64,000 bases of DNA from Paludibacter sp. (GTDB lineage Bacteria; Bacteroidota; Bacteroidia; Bacteroidales; Paludibacteraceae): assembly GCF_009712605.1 (NCBI RefSeq), contig NZ_WASO01000003.1, positions 114,523 to 178,522 of the forward strand, in the 5' to 3' direction. Positions 1 to 9,913 of the stretch are shown in pieces. Numbering within the stretch: the stretch's first letter is position 1; each line of letters begins with the position of its first letter. The notes below the pieces were generated by a model. That model was not told the origin of the DNA. It saw only the letters and a program-made list of their open reading frames with translations, and did no database searches. A program made the translations under genes and the position numbers.

Positions 1-516
1 GTGGCAACCAAATCGATAGATATTTCGTCGTCTTTTCTTATCGTTTGCGGAACAGCACACCCTCAGGGTCAACGATTTCTCGAACGTCTTAAGACCGAAG
101 CAGGTTGCCCGATTCGTTATTTCCCATCTCAATTCTTGCAGGAAAAAATCTCGGAAGGCGAATTCTCCCGTTGGGCAAAATCATTGATTCCCGACTGGAA
201 ATGGAGCAATAAAATGGCGATTTCCGTCTCTCAGTCCAAGGTCTCGTTCCCGGGAAGCTCTTCTTTGTTGCGCTTGCGTATGGATGAGGTGGTTGCCGAA
301 CTGGTGAAGAATTGTCCGGTGCAGGAATTATTGATTGAAGGTGGTGCTACTGCTTACAGTGTGTTGAATTACCTGAAGTGGAAAACGCTGATTCCCGAAC
401 AGGAGCTCGAACCCGGCGTTGTGCGTATGCGGGTAGGACGGAAACCTTCGCTGTTTCTCACGATCAAACCGGGAAGCTATTCCTGGCCGTCGGGCATTGC
501 CGGAATCAAAAACTAA
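1..516 (+). CDS. C-terminal part of a four-carbon acid sugar kinase (DUF1537/OtnK type), cut by window start
   Basis: The 5' end lies outside the window, so the GTG at base 1 is not a supported start. The visible 171 residues look like the C-terminal nucleotide-binding domain (PF17042 type) of four-carbon acid sugar kinases. Diagnostic features are a Gly-rich stretch LLIEGGATAYSVLNYL (about residues 111-126), an E-PGVVRMRVG segment, and an end LTIKPGSYSWPSGI that resembles the conserved LxLKxGxFG ending of the family. Members phosphorylate tetronates such as D-erythronate or D-threonate, and one branch (OiaK) acts on 3-oxo-isoapionate in apiose-derived acid breakdown. The gene stops 47 nt before the GH28 gene on the same strand. 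Because an apiosidase-type GH140 is nearby, a role in apiose or acid-sugar catabolism is plausible, but this is inference from context. Confidence 0.72.
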   Translation: MATKSIDISSSFLIVCGTAHPQGQRFLERLKTEAGCPIRYFPSQFLQEKISEGEFSRWAKSLIPDWKWSNKMAISVSQSKVSFPGSSSLLRLRMDEVVAELVKNCPVQELLIEGGATAYSVLNYLKWKTLIPEQELEPGVVRMRVGRKPSLFLTIKPGSYSWPSGIAGIKN

Positions 517-563
517 ATATGGTAAAACGGGATCTTGAACTTTGAAATTTTGAACTTGAAATA

Positions 564-2150
564 ATGAAAAAACTACTGACAATTTGCCTGTTGGCCTTGT
601 CTGTGCAATGGGCTGTTGCCGAGGTTGTAGACATGCAGAAAGCCGGTGCTGTAGCCGACGGCAAGACTCTCAATACGGCAGTGATTAAGAAAACCATCGA
701 TCGGTTGGCGGCTCATGGCGGTGGAACGCTTTTCTTTCCGGCTGGAACCTATCTGACCGGTCCCATTGTGTTGAAAAGCAATATTACTATCGACATAGAA
801 TCGGGAGCAACAATCCAATTTTCAACAAACTACGACGATTATCTTCCTTATGTCGAAATGCGTTACGAAGGGGTGGTGATGAAAAGTTTCTCACCGCTTT
901 TTTACGCTTACAATCAGGAAAATATAACGATCAAAGGACGGGGTAAAATAGACGGAAACGGTCAGGCGTGGTGGAATGCCGTTTGGGCGCTCGAAGGTGC
1001 CAAGAAAGATGAGGCGCTGGCAGCCCGCGTGCAAAAATACCGTGCGTTGTGGGATAAAGAAAATCCTGATTTCCAGATCGAAGCTAATTCCGATTGGAAA
1101 GGAACGCTGGCAAAGAAATTCTTCCGTCCGTCGTTTATTCAGTTTTACAAAAGCAAAAATATTCGTATCGAGGGGATTACGTTGGTCAACTCGCCGTTCT
1201 GGACTGTCAATCCCGAGTTTTGCGAAAATGTAACGGTTGACGGAATTACGATCAATAATCCTTATTCGCCGAATACTGACGGGATTAACCCCTCGTCGTG
1301 CAAAAATGTACACATAGCCAACTGCCATATCAGCGTGGGCGACGACTGCATCACCATCAAATCGGGCCGCGCTGCACAGGGTCGCAAATACGGTGTCCCC
1401 TGCGAAAACGTTACGGTGACTAACTGCACCATGCTGGCCGGTCACGGCGGAGTGGTTATCGGCAGCGAGATGTCGGGTAGCGTGCGCAAAGTGACCATCT
1501 CTAATTGTGTGTTCGACGGTACTGACCGGGGAATCCGCATCAAATCGGTTCGTGGTCGTGGCGGTTATGTTGAAGAAGTACGGGTGAATAATATTGTGAT
1601 GAAAGATATTAAAAAAGAAGCGATTGTGCTGAGTTTGTTCTACGGAAAAGCACCACTCGAACCGCTTTCCGAACGTACTCCGATCTTCCGGAACATCCAT
1701 ATTTCAGGAATGACCGGCAGTAATGTGAATGCTGCATGTCTGGTCGAGGGAATAGAGGAGATGCCGGTGTCGGATGTCTCATTCGAGGACATCAACATGG
1801 ATGCACAGAGTGGTTTCGATATTAGCCGTACAAAAGATATCCGCCTGAGCAATGTGCAGGTGAATGCTCAGATGGGAGCTGCGTTTAAGCTTTCGGATGT
1901 AACTAACGCTTATCTGGGCAATGTTTCTACGTTGAAATCTATTGCCGATAAATCGGTGATCGAAGCCACCAATGTCTCAGACCTGTTTATCACCGGTTGT
2001 TTCCCACAGACAGGTAGCCGTTCGTTCCTCTCGCTTAACGGAGAAAAGAGCAACAATATCATCTTGTCGGGCAATTATCTGAATCGGATTCCTAATCCAA
2101 TTGAGAAACAGGCTGGTCTGAATAAGAATTGCATTATCGTTGAAAAATAA
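564..2150 (+). CDS. GH28 polygalacturonase, secreted
   Basis: This 528-residue protein starts with a signal peptide (MKKLLTICLLALSVQWAVAE) and folds, by family, as a right-handed beta-helix. The GH28 catalytic signature is complete: NTDG with Asp239, GDD with Asp260/Asp261, GHGG with His294, and R-I-K at about 325-327. GH28 enzymes hydrolyse alpha-1,4-galacturonosyl linkages in homogalacturonan, the backbone of RG-II, or the alternating rhamnogalacturonan-I backbone. The variation of this family in Bacteroides makes the exact target uncertain. It is followed only 9 nt later by the CE19-like methylesterase, so the two are probably co-transcribed; de-esterification and backbone cleavage would act together in the periplasm. 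Start ATG 564 is chosen because it gives a perfect signal peptide. Confidence 0.93.
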   Translation: MKKLLTICLLALSVQWAVAEVVDMQKAGAVADGKTLNTAVIKKTIDRLAAHGGGTLFFPAGTYLTGPIVLKSNITIDIESGATIQFSTNYDDYLPYVEMRYEGVVMKSFSPLFYAYNQENITIKGRGKIDGNGQAWWNAVWALEGAKKDEALAARVQKYRALWDKENPDFQIEANSDWKGTLAKKFFRPSFIQFYKSKNIRIEGITLVNSPFWTVNPEFCENVTVDGITINNPYSPNTDGINPSSCKNVHIANCHISVGDDCITIKSGRAAQGRKYGVPCENVTVTNCTMLAGHGGVVIGSEMSGSVRKVTISNCVFDGTDRGIRIKSVRGRGGYVEEVRVNNIVMKDIKKEAIVLSLFYGKAPLEPLSERTPIFRNIHISGMTGSNVNAACLVEGIEEMPVSDVSFEDINMDAQSGFDISRTKDIRLSNVQVNAQMGAAFKLSDVTNAYLGNVSTLKSIADKSVIEATNVSDLFITGCFPQTGSRSFLSLNGEKSNNIILSGNYLNRIPNPIEKQAGLNKNCIIVEK

Positions 2151-2159
2151 AAGATAGAA

Positions 2160-3551
2160 ATGAAAAAATTACTGACAGCATTTTTGGTGCTTCTGTTTGC
2201 AGCGCCGCTTTTTGCCCAAACAGCCGACGAGGGCAACAGTCGTCCGTTGGCAGATGTACTGCAATCGATCGAAAAGCAGTTTCATATTCAGTTCAAGTAC
2301 GACAAAAAAATGATCGACGGCAAGCAATTGCAGGGTGCCGATTGGCGTATCCGTCCATGGAGCCTCGAAAAAACATTACAGGCAGTGCTCTCTCCGTTCG
2401 ATTACACTTATGTGATGGATCATGGCAAGTACAAAGTTAAGGCTTACGAATATGCTCGCACCACCGATGAAGAGGGGAAGGAGTTTCTCGATTATCTGAA
2501 AACGCTTTACAACGATAAAGATAGCTGGGAGAAACGGAAAGCCGAGCTGAAATCGTGTATGCGTGAGGCCTTGCGTTTCCCGGTACTGGTTCCGGCCAAA
2601 CCCGATTCAAAAATCATTCTCACACCGAAGCGGAAATACGACGGTTATACGGTCGAAAATTTTGCCATCGAAACACTTCCGGGTGTTTACGTGTGTGGTT
2701 CAATCTACAAACCGGCAAAAATAAAGGGTAAATGTCCGGTTATGCTAAATCCGAACGGCCACTTTGGTGACGGGCGTTATCGTGCCGATCAGCAGAAACG
2801 TTGTGCCATGGAGGCTCGCATGGGTATTATTGCGGCCGACTGGGATCTCTTTGCATGGGGCGAAAGTCTTTTGCAGTTCGATGGAACACTGCACCGCATC
2901 AGCGCTGCTCAAAGCATCCAAACCCTTAATACCACTCGCGTACTCGATTATTTGCTGACATTGAAAGAAGCCGATTCGAAACGCGTCGGCATTACAGGCG
3001 GATCGGGTGGTGGTAGCATGACGATGCTGGTTTCGGCCATTGACGACCGTATCACACTGAGTGTACCGGTGGTAATGCTCTCATCGCACTTCTCGGGTGG
3101 ATGTCCCTGCGAAAGCGGAATGCCGACCCATCTTTGCGGTAACCGTACCAACAATGCAGAGGTGGCTGCCATGTTTGCCCCGAAACCGTTGCTGGCCATT
3201 ACCGATGGTGGCGACTGGTCGAGCACCGTTCCGACCTTGGAGTATCCTTTCCTTCAACGCACTTATGGATTTTACGGTGCCGAAAGTCAGGTGGAAGATG
3301 CCCATTTTCCCGCCGAAGGGCATGATTACGGTTTTTCCAAACGCAAAGCGATGTACGAATTTGTGGCAAAGCATTTTGGCTTGAATATCAATGTGTTGAA
3401 AGATGCTGCCGGTGCATTCGATGAAAGCAAAGTGACCATAGAAAAAGAGCCTCAAATGTATGCTTTCGGTCCAAAAGGAGAGAACCTTCCGGTCAATGCC
3501 ATTAAAGGAAAAGAAGCTTTGATGGCGATGCTGAAAAAAATCGGATTTTGA
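2160..3551 (+). CDS. CE19-like pectin methylesterase with N-terminal STN-like domain
   Basis: This 463-residue secreted protein has a signal peptide ending near FAQ (residue 20). Residues about 30-98 (PLADVLQSIEKQFHIQFKYD ... ) resemble an STN (secretin/TonB short N-terminal) domain. The rest is an alpha/beta-hydrolase with nucleophile elbow GGSGGG (Ser282), a Cys-rich insert near 318-330 and a probable catalytic His388 in EGHDYG. The architecture is what I know from BT1017 of B. thetaiotaomicron, the founding CE19 enzyme, which removes methyl esters from the galacturonan backbone carrying RG-II. The reaction would release methanol, relevant to the methyl-transfer genes downstream. The gene lies 9 nt after GH28. 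A general acyl or acetyl-xylan-type esterase is the alternative reading; the family call rests on architecture and context, not on an alignment. Confidence 0.72.
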   Translation: MKKLLTAFLVLLFAAPLFAQTADEGNSRPLADVLQSIEKQFHIQFKYDKKMIDGKQLQGADWRIRPWSLEKTLQAVLSPFDYTYVMDHGKYKVKAYEYARTTDEEGKEFLDYLKTLYNDKDSWEKRKAELKSCMREALRFPVLVPAKPDSKIILTPKRKYDGYTVENFAIETLPGVYVCGSIYKPAKIKGKCPVMLNPNGHFGDGRYRADQQKRCAMEARMGIIAADWDLFAWGESLLQFDGTLHRISAAQSIQTLNTTRVLDYLLTLKEADSKRVGITGGSGGGSMTMLVSAIDDRITLSVPVVMLSSHFSGGCPCESGMPTHLCGNRTNNAEVAAMFAPKPLLAITDGGDWSSTVPTLEYPFLQRTYGFYGAESQVEDAHFPAEGHDYGFSKRKAMYEFVAKHFGLNINVLKDAAGAFDESKVTIEKEPQMYAFGPKGENLPVNAIKGKEALMAMLKKIGF

Positions 3552-3585
3552 TGATTTTTGTCCCGTGATATAAAATTATAGATGA

Positions 3586-6036
3586 ATGAATAAGCGCTTT
3601 TTATTGACTCTTTTATTTTCGACTGTGTTTTTGTCGGCACTTTTTGCTGTCGACAATAACCCGATGGTTCTTTGGTACGATAAGCCGGCAGCCGACTGGA
3701 ATGCTGCTTTGCCTGTGGGGAACGGACGGTTGGGTGCCATGATTTTCGGAACTCCCGCAGTGGAACGCATTCAGTTGAATGAGGCTACCGTTTGGGCCGG
3801 ATCGCCAAATAATAATGCCAATCCTGCTGCAAAAGAGGCTCTTCCGAAGGTTCGACAGTTGATTTTTGAGGGTAAATACGGAGAAGCTCAACGGATGGTC
3901 GACGATAAAATGATGCCGGCGACCAACTCCGGAATGCCTTACCAGTCGATGGGCGATTTTTATATCTCTTTTCCGGGACATAGCAATTACACTGATTATT
4001 ATCGCGATCTCAACATTGGCAAGGCCGTCGCTTCGGTCTCTTACAAGGTGGACGGAGTAACTTTTCGTCGTGAGGTATTTTCGTCGTTTACCGATCAGGT
4101 AGTAATTGTGCGCTTGACGGCAGATAAACCCGGCAGCATTTCCTGTAATACCTTATTGACGACCCCGCATCAAAAGTATGCGATCTTTAACGACAAAGAT
4201 GTTCTGACGCTTTCGGGAACAACCGAAACGCATGAGCGTCAGAGCGGTAAAGTAAAATTTTGTACTCAAATCAAAGCAAAAGTTTTGGGAGGCACGTATT
4301 CGGTGAAAGATGCTATTATTTCCGTGCAAAAAGCCGACGAGGTTATTTTTTATATTTCGATGGCTACCAACTTTACCGATTACAAAACTTTATCGACAGA
4401 TGAAATTGGTAAGTGCTCCGGTTTTCTGACAAAAGCCATGACCGTGCTTTACGAAACAGCAAAACAACAACATACAGCTTATTACAAGAAATTTTTTGAT
4501 CGTGTGGATCTCAACCTCGGTTCGAATGATGCGGTGAACGATCCGATAGATGTGCGGGTAAAAGAATTCCGTTCACGTTTCGATCCGCAACTGGCTGCTC
4601 TCTATTTTCAGTTTGGCCGCTATTTGCTGATTTCCTGTTCGCAGCCCGGTGGGCAACCGGCAACTTTGCAAGGTTTGTGGAATGAACAAATTTTGCCGTC
4701 GTGGGATAGTAAATATACCACCAATATTAATACTGAGATGAACTACTGGCCTTCTGACGTGGCGAATCTTGCAGAAATGGAAGAGCCATTGTTCGGGATG
4801 ATTCGTGAACTTTCGGTGACAGGCCGGGATGCCGCGCGTATTATGTATGGCGCGAGGGGCTGGGTGCTGCATCACAACACCGATATCTGGCGCATAACCG
4901 GCACTGTCGATCATGCACCTTCGGGTATGTGGGTTGCAGGTGGGGCATGGACATCTCAGCATTTGTGGGAACGTTATCTCTATCAGGGAGATCGTAAATT
5001 TCTGGAGTCGGCTTATCCCATCATGAAAGAAGCCGCGCGTTTTTTTGTCGACTATATGGTTCCTGATCCGAAAGAAGGATACTTAGTGGTAACACCTTCA
5101 CTTTCTCCTGAAAATGCATTCGGGAAGGAGAAGAAGTTCAATATTGCTTCAGGATGTACCATGGACAATCAGCTCGTTTTCGATCTTTTTTCCAATGTGA
5201 TACGGGCTTCCGAAATTTTGGGTCAGGATAAGTCGTTTGCTGACTCGATCAGGGTTTTCCGGAGCAAAATTTCGCCAATGCGTATCGGTCGCTTCGGGCA
5301 ATTGCAGGAATGGCAGCAAGACTGGGATGATCCGGCGGATACCCATCGCCATGTCTCTCATCTTTATGGTGTTTTCCCAAGCAATGAAATTTCGCCATAC
5401 CGTACTCCCGAGCTTTTCGATGCGGCACGTACCTCGTTGATTCACAGGGGTGATATTTCCACCGGTTGGGCGATGGCCTGGCGCATTTGCATGTGGGCTC
5501 GCTTCCTCGACGGTGACCATGCGTACAAGTTGCTGACCAATCAATTGGATCTGGTATCGAACGAAAAGAAAAAGGGAGGAACCTATCCTAACCTCTTTGA
5601 TGCTCACCCGCCATTTCAGATTGACGGTAATTTTGGTTGCACAGCCGGTATTGCAGAGATGTTGGTACAGAGTCACGACGGATTTATCTATTTGTTGCCG
5701 GCTTTGCCATCGGTATGGAAGGATGGTTCTGTAAAAGGACTTAAAGTGCGCGGTGGCTTCGAGATTGATATGAGCTGGAAAAACGGGCAGGTGGAAACTC
5801 TTACTATTCATTCTTCGTTGGGACGAAATTGCCGGTTGCGGGTGAAAGCTCCATTAAAGGGTCAAGGGTTGGTTAAAGCCCGGGGAAGCAATCCGAATCC
5901 GCTTTTTGCCGTGCCTGATATAATGAAACCGATCGTTTCGCCCGAAGCAAAATTGAATAGAGTTGTTGTAGCAGATACCTATCTCTACGATATGAAAACG
6001 GAAGCCGGAAAAACCTATGAGGTAAAACGGAAATAA
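3586..6036 (+). CDS. GH95 alpha-L-fucosidase / alpha-L-galactosidase
   Basis: This 816-residue protein has a signal peptide ([21 protein letters not shown]) followed directly by the typical GH95 N-terminus ([20 protein letters not shown]). Other GH95 signatures are [17 protein letters not shown], the [18 protein letters not shown] segment, [13 protein letters not shown], and [17 protein letters not shown], which contains the Asp of the catalytic water-activating set. The length (about 800) is normal and the (alpha/alpha)6 core is complete. GH95 acts by inversion on terminal alpha-L-fucose or alpha-L-galactose; in the RG-II apparatus the B. thetaiotaomicron member is an alpha-L-galactosidase that trims the L-galactose of chain A. 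Context favours that substrate, but sequence reading cannot separate the two. It is 34 nt downstream of the esterase gene in the same orientation. Confidence 0.88.
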   Translation: MNKRFLLTLLFSTVFLSALFAVDNNPMVLWYDKPAADWNAALPVGNGRLGAMIFGTPAVERIQLNEATVWAGSPNNNANPAAKEALPKVRQLIFEGKYGEAQRMVDDKMMPATNSGMPYQSMGDFYISFPGHSNYTDYYRDLNIGKAVASVSYKVDGVTFRREVFSSFTDQVVIVRLTADKPGSISCNTLLTTPHQKYAIFNDKDVLTLSGTTETHERQSGKVKFCTQIKAKVLGGTYSVKDAIISVQKADEVIFYISMATNFTDYKTLSTDEIGKCSGFLTKAMTVLYETAKQQHTAYYKKFFDRVDLNLGSNDAVNDPIDVRVKEFRSRFDPQLAALYFQFGRYLLISCSQPGGQPATLQGLWNEQILPSWDSKYTTNINTEMNYWPSDVANLAEMEEPLFGMIRELSVTGRDAARIMYGARGWVLHHNTDIWRITGTVDHAPSGMWVAGGAWTSQHLWERYLYQGDRKFLESAYPIMKEAARFFVDYMVPDPKEGYLVVTPSLSPENAFGKEKKFNIASGCTMDNQLVFDLFSNVIRASEILGQDKSFADSIRVFRSKISPMRIGRFGQLQEWQQDWDDPADTHRHVSHLYGVFPSNEISPYRTPELFDAARTSLIHRGDISTGWAMAWRICMWARFLDGDHAYKLLTNQLDLVSNEKKKGGTYPNLFDAHPPFQIDGNFGCTAGIAEMLVQSHDGFIYLLPALPSVWKDGSVKGLKVRGGFEIDMSWKNGQVETLTIHSSLGRNCRLRVKAPLKGQGLVKARGSNPNPLFAVPDIMKPIVSPEAKLNRVVVADTYLYDMKTEAGKTYEVKRK

Positions 6037-6237
6037 CTCCGAATAGATGTTTCAGATAGATTTATGGAAACGTATAAAGTGTTAATATTTAGTTTTATAA
6101 TTGATTTTTCCTGAAAAGTGGAAAATATGTTTTTAGTGAAGTTGTGTGGTTTGTCTTTTTTCGTAACGGGACAGAAAAGAGAACCCTCTTACTGTGAAAA
6201 ACAGCTTCTTCTTTCTGTGAATTTCAGCTTTACTTCG

Positions 6238-6245
6238 TATTTTTG
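6238..6245 (+). promoter_or_regulatory. Possible -7 element (TATTTTTG) before GH106
   Basis: TATTTTTG matches the Bacteroidota sigma consensus TAnnTTTG and lies 16 nt before the chosen ATG at 6262. A convincing -33 TTTG is not present (TTTCTG at 6212-6217 is closest), and the leader would be only about 10 nt, so this is a weak candidate. Confidence 0.28.
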
Positions 6246-6261
6246 TAATCCAATTCGTATT

Positions 6262-9200
6262 ATGCAAAAAAGCTCTTCTAAATATCTTCTTTGTACTTCC
6301 GCTATTCTGATTTTTCTTGTCGGATTAACTCCATTTTTTTCGGTCAATATTCGAGCTGCTGTCCCTGAAAAAGGGAAGCTGGCTGAACTTTTCCACAATC
6401 CACCTGAATCCGCAAAGCCATGGGTGTTCTGGTATTGGATGAAGGGAGCCGTTACTCCCGAAGGAATCAAAACCGATTTGAAAGCAATGAAAGAGATGGG
6501 TCTGGAGGGTGCCTATCTTGTTCCTATTCAGGAATCGACCAATCCGCCGATCGTCACTCCGGCTGCCGATACGTTTTCCCCCCGTTGGTGGGAAATGCTA
6601 CGGTGCGCATTCACGGAAGCGGAACGGTTGGGACTGAAATTCACCATGCATCCGGGCGACGGTTTTGCTACCGCCGGAGGAACATGGAATACTCCCGAAA
6701 TGTCGATGCAAAAAGTTACCTGGAGCCAGACTCAGGTGCAGGGAGGACGCTTGTTTTCCGATACACTTCCACAACCGGAAATGCTTCACAACTATTACAA
6801 AGAGATTGCAATTCTGGCATTTCCATCACCGACAGGAACCGGTATTTCTACCGAAACCGTTGTCCCGAAGATTACCACCAGCACTGGCGAAGACGCCTCT
6901 TTTCTGGTGCAGAAGAACGGAAAGGGATCCTTCAAAAGTGATGCTGCATGTTGGGTACAATATGAATTTGCACAGCCATTTACCTGCCGATCGATCCTAA
7001 CCGCAGGAGCTACATATAATTACCGCGCTCACAATTTGCGAATTGAGACCAGCGACGATGGCGTTCATTTCAAACCGTACTACAAGCTGAGTACCGGTCG
7101 TAACGGCTGGTTTGATGCCGATGCCGATTACACGCATTCCGTGCCTGAAGTGACGGCTCGTTATTTCCGTTTTTATTCTGATAAAGACGGAATTGAACCC
7201 GGTAGCGACGACAACGAAATGGGTAAATGGAAACCGACCCTGAAGTTGCAAAAACTGGAACTTTCTTCGGCGGCAGTCATTAACCAGTACGAAGGGAAAA
7301 ACGGTGAAATATGGCGCATTGCACCCAAAACACCGGATAACTTACTGGCAAGCTCGGTTTGCGTACCTTTCGATAAAATCATTGACATTACCGATAAATA
7401 CAAGGACGGAAAACTTACATGGCAGGTCCCTGCCGGTAACTGGACGATTTTCCGTGTCGGTTACACCACCACCGGACATCAGAATATGACTGCCGGAGCC
7501 GGTAAAGGGCTGGAGTGTGATAAGTTTAACCCGGTGGCTGTGAAGCAACAATTCAACAACTGGTACGGTGAAATTCGTCGGCGGATGGGAGACGCGTTGA
7601 CATCCAAAGTTTTGAAACGCATCCATGTCGATAGCTGGGAGAGCGGTAGCCAAAACTGGTCGCCGGTATTTCGTGCCGAATTTATCAAACGCCGCGGTTA
7701 CGATCCCAAGCTCTATCTTCCTGCGATGGCGGGAATTCCGGTGCAGGATGCTGCAACTTCCGAAAAGTTCCTGTACGATGTTCGCCAAACTATTTCCGAC
7801 CTGACGAACGAAAATTTCTTCGGCGTACTCGATTCGTTAGGCAAAAAGAACGGCTACGAGTTTTCGGCCGAATCGGCTGCTCCGGTTATGAGCGGCGACG
7901 GCATGTTGCACTATAAAATTGTGGATGTGCCCATGGGGGAATTTTGGGTGAACAGTCCTACGCACGAGAAGCCGACCGACATGACCGAGGCGGTTTCGGG
8001 CGCTCACATCTATGGCAAAAATATTGTTCAGGCAGAAGCATTTACCACGCTGCGGATGGACTGGAACGAATATCCGGCTATGCTAAAACCGATCGGCGAC
8101 CGCAATTTTGCACTGGGCGTCAACCGTTTTGTTTTTCACGTGTTTACTGAAAATCCGGTTCCCGATAAAAAACCGGGGATGACGCTTGGACCTACCGGCG
8201 TTTTCTTTCAGCCAACGCAAACCTGGTGGAAACCGGCTAAAGCGTGGGTCGACTATACCCGTCGTTGTCAGGCTCTGTTGCAGTTCGGAAAACCGGTGGT
8301 CGACATTGCCGTGTTTACGGGCGAAGAGTTGCCACGCCGTGCCATTGTCCCCGAAAAACTAATCAATACCTTGCCGGGACTGATTGGAGAAGAGGCTGTG
8401 GCGAGAGAAAAGAAGCGCCTAGAAAACAGCGGAGCTCCGATGTGGAGTAAGCCCGATGGCATTATCAATTCGGTGAATACCAGCCATCCTGCCGATTGGG
8501 TCGATCCGTTGCGGGGCTACAAATACGATTCGGTAAATCCCGATGCGTTGTTTAATCAGGCTAAGGTGGCAGATGGCAAATTGAATCTTTCGGCAACCGC
8601 TTCGTATCAATTGCTGGTGTTGCCGCAAAAGAATACAATGATGCCCGACACCACACTGTCGGAAAAAATGCGGACTCAAATAGACAGGTTGAAACGTCAG
8701 GGCATAAAGGTAATTCGCTATTGGGACAAGCCTACATTGGACGCTTTAGGCATCGAACGGGACGTAATCGTGAAAGATAATCAGGGAAAGACGTTGGGTG
8801 ATTTTGCATGGAACCACCGGACGGCTCCGGGAGTCGATATCTATTTTATTGCCAATCAAAAAGCCGGGCAACAGGAAATTTCTTTGTCGTTGCGCGTGAG
8901 CGGTCGCATTCCCGAAATCTGGAATCCGGTGACGGGAGAAATCCGACAGGCCGGGCAATGGGCGATCAAGAACGGACGCACCGAATTGCCCTTGCTTTTG
9001 GATGCCAACGGATCGTTGTTTATTGTGTTGCAAACGCCAACCAAACAGACCGAAAGTGCGAAAGGTACCAATTGGATTGAAACTAAAACTGTTCAAACCG
9101 TACCCGAAAATTGGTCGGTACAATTTGATCCGGCTTTCGGAGGGCCGAAAGAACCTATGAAGTTTTCGACTCTGACCGACTGGACGACAAATGCCGATTC

Positions 9201-9573
9201 GGCAGTGAAATATTATTCCGGAACGGCAGTTTATTCTTCTGATGTCGAAATAAATAAAATAGGAAAAGGTGAGCGGCTTTGGCTTGATTTGGGTCGTGTG
9301 GAGAAAATTGCAGAAGTGAAAATAAACGGCGTTTCTTGTGGCGTTGCCTGGACATCGCCTTATCGGGTTGAGATTTCAAACGCTTTGAAACCTGGCAAAA
9401 ACAAAATAGAAATTGCCGTTTCCAACACATGGATCAACCGTTTGATTGGCGATAGCTTGTTGCCCGAAAAACAACGGATTACTTACACGTACAACCCGAT
9501 TTACCGGTTGGATGATAAGAAAATTACACCGTCGGGTCTGATTGGGCCGGTACGGATTTTGAGTGAAAAATAA
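6262..9573 (+). CDS. GH106 alpha-L-rhamnosidase, secreted
   Basis: I choose ATG 6262 (1103 residues) rather than the in-frame GTG at 6118, because MQKSSSKYLLCTSAILIFLVGL... is a clean signal peptide and a -7-like element lies within the longer reading. The mature N-terminus (LAELFHNPPESAKPWVFWYWMKGAVTPEGIKTDLKAM) is the hallmark of GH106 proteins. A large (beta/alpha)8 core follows, with DSWESGSQNW and FSAESAAP segments typical of the family, and the last ~150 residues form a galactose-binding beta-sandwich (LWLDLGRVEKIAEVKINGVS). GH106 enzymes remove alpha-L-rhamnose with inversion and calcium; one B. thetaiotaomicron member acts on RG-II. The length fits. The gene is separated from GH95 by about 225 nt and from GH140 by 340 nt. 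Confidence 0.87.
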   Translation: MQKSSSKYLLCTSAILIFLVGLTPFFSVNIRAAVPEKGKLAELFHNPPESAKPWVFWYWMKGAVTPEGIKTDLKAMKEMGLEGAYLVPIQESTNPPIVTPAADTFSPRWWEMLRCAFTEAERLGLKFTMHPGDGFATAGGTWNTPEMSMQKVTWSQTQVQGGRLFSDTLPQPEMLHNYYKEIAILAFPSPTGTGISTETVVPKITTSTGEDASFLVQKNGKGSFKSDAACWVQYEFAQPFTCRSILTAGATYNYRAHNLRIETSDDGVHFKPYYKLSTGRNGWFDADADYTHSVPEVTARYFRFYSDKDGIEPGSDDNEMGKWKPTLKLQKLELSSAAVINQYEGKNGEIWRIAPKTPDNLLASSVCVPFDKIIDITDKYKDGKLTWQVPAGNWTIFRVGYTTTGHQNMTAGAGKGLECDKFNPVAVKQQFNNWYGEIRRRMGDALTSKVLKRIHVDSWESGSQNWSPVFRAEFIKRRGYDPKLYLPAMAGIPVQDAATSEKFLYDVRQTISDLTNENFFGVLDSLGKKNGYEFSAESAAPVMSGDGMLHYKIVDVPMGEFWVNSPTHEKPTDMTEAVSGAHIYGKNIVQAEAFTTLRMDWNEYPAMLKPIGDRNFALGVNRFVFHVFTENPVPDKKPGMTLGPTGVFFQPTQTWWKPAKAWVDYTRRCQALLQFGKPVVDIAVFTGEELPRRAIVPEKLINTLPGLIGEEAVAREKKRLENSGAPMWSKPDGIINSVNTSHPADWVDPLRGYKYDSVNPDALFNQAKVADGKLNLSATASYQLLVLPQKNTMMPDTTLSEKMRTQIDRLKRQGIKVIRYWDKPTLDALGIERDVIVKDNQGKTLGDFAWNHRTAPGVDIYFIANQKAGQQEISLSLRVSGRIPEIWNPVTGEIRQAGQWAIKNGRTELPLLLDANGSLFIVLQTPTKQTESAKGTNWIETKTVQTVPENWSVQFDPAFGGPKEPMKFSTLTDWTTNADSAVKYYSGTAVYSSDVEINKIGKGERLWLDLGRVEKIAEVKINGVSCGVAWTSPYRVEISNALKPGKNKIEIAVSNTWINRLIGDSLLPEKQRITYTYNPIYRLDDKKITPSGLIGPVRILSEK

Positions 9574-9913
9574 TAAAACCAGATCTCTCCCTAAAGAGAA
9601 TGTCTCAAAAGTCAATGTTGTTATTGATAAACTTATAAACTGAAAGACTATTTCATTTTTCTGCCCCTAAATCCCCTTAAGGGGACTTTTGCGCCAATAA
9701 AAATAGCAGATTTAAGCCCCTTCAGGGGTTTGGGGTAGAAGGACAAATATCTACTTTCGATTCGTAAGTTATTATAAAATCAATATCCCTTTAGAGACAT
9801 CCTCCAGGGCATCGACAAAAAGAGACTTTTGTCGATTTATTTCACGAACTGTTCTTTCTCTCTATGGGAGAGGAGGTTAGGAGTAGAGATCAGTAATAAA
9901 AATAAAGTATTTT
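9574..9913. repeat. 340-bp intergenic region with REP-like palindromes and a hairpin
   Basis: No gene is seen here. Positions about 9664-9737 hold a composite inverted repeat whose arms contain CCCCTTAAGGGG (9673-9684) and CCCCTTCAGGGG, of the kind repeated elsewhere in this window. A perfect 10-bp hairpin (ATCGACAAAA, 9811-9820, pairing with TTTTGTCGAT, 9827-9836) follows and could act as a terminator or attenuator between GH106 and GH140. A third palindromic remnant (CTCTATGGGAGAGGAGG) lies near 9861-9877. Confidence 0.6.

Noticed and set aside
891-1700. Long - strand frame opposite GH28
   Set aside because: Shadow of the GH28 gene; no domain, and the + strand frame carries all catalytic motifs.
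6118-6261. Upstream GTG extension of the GH106 gene
   Set aside because: The extension has no domain and precedes a perfect signal peptide at ATG 6262; a -7-like element lies inside it.
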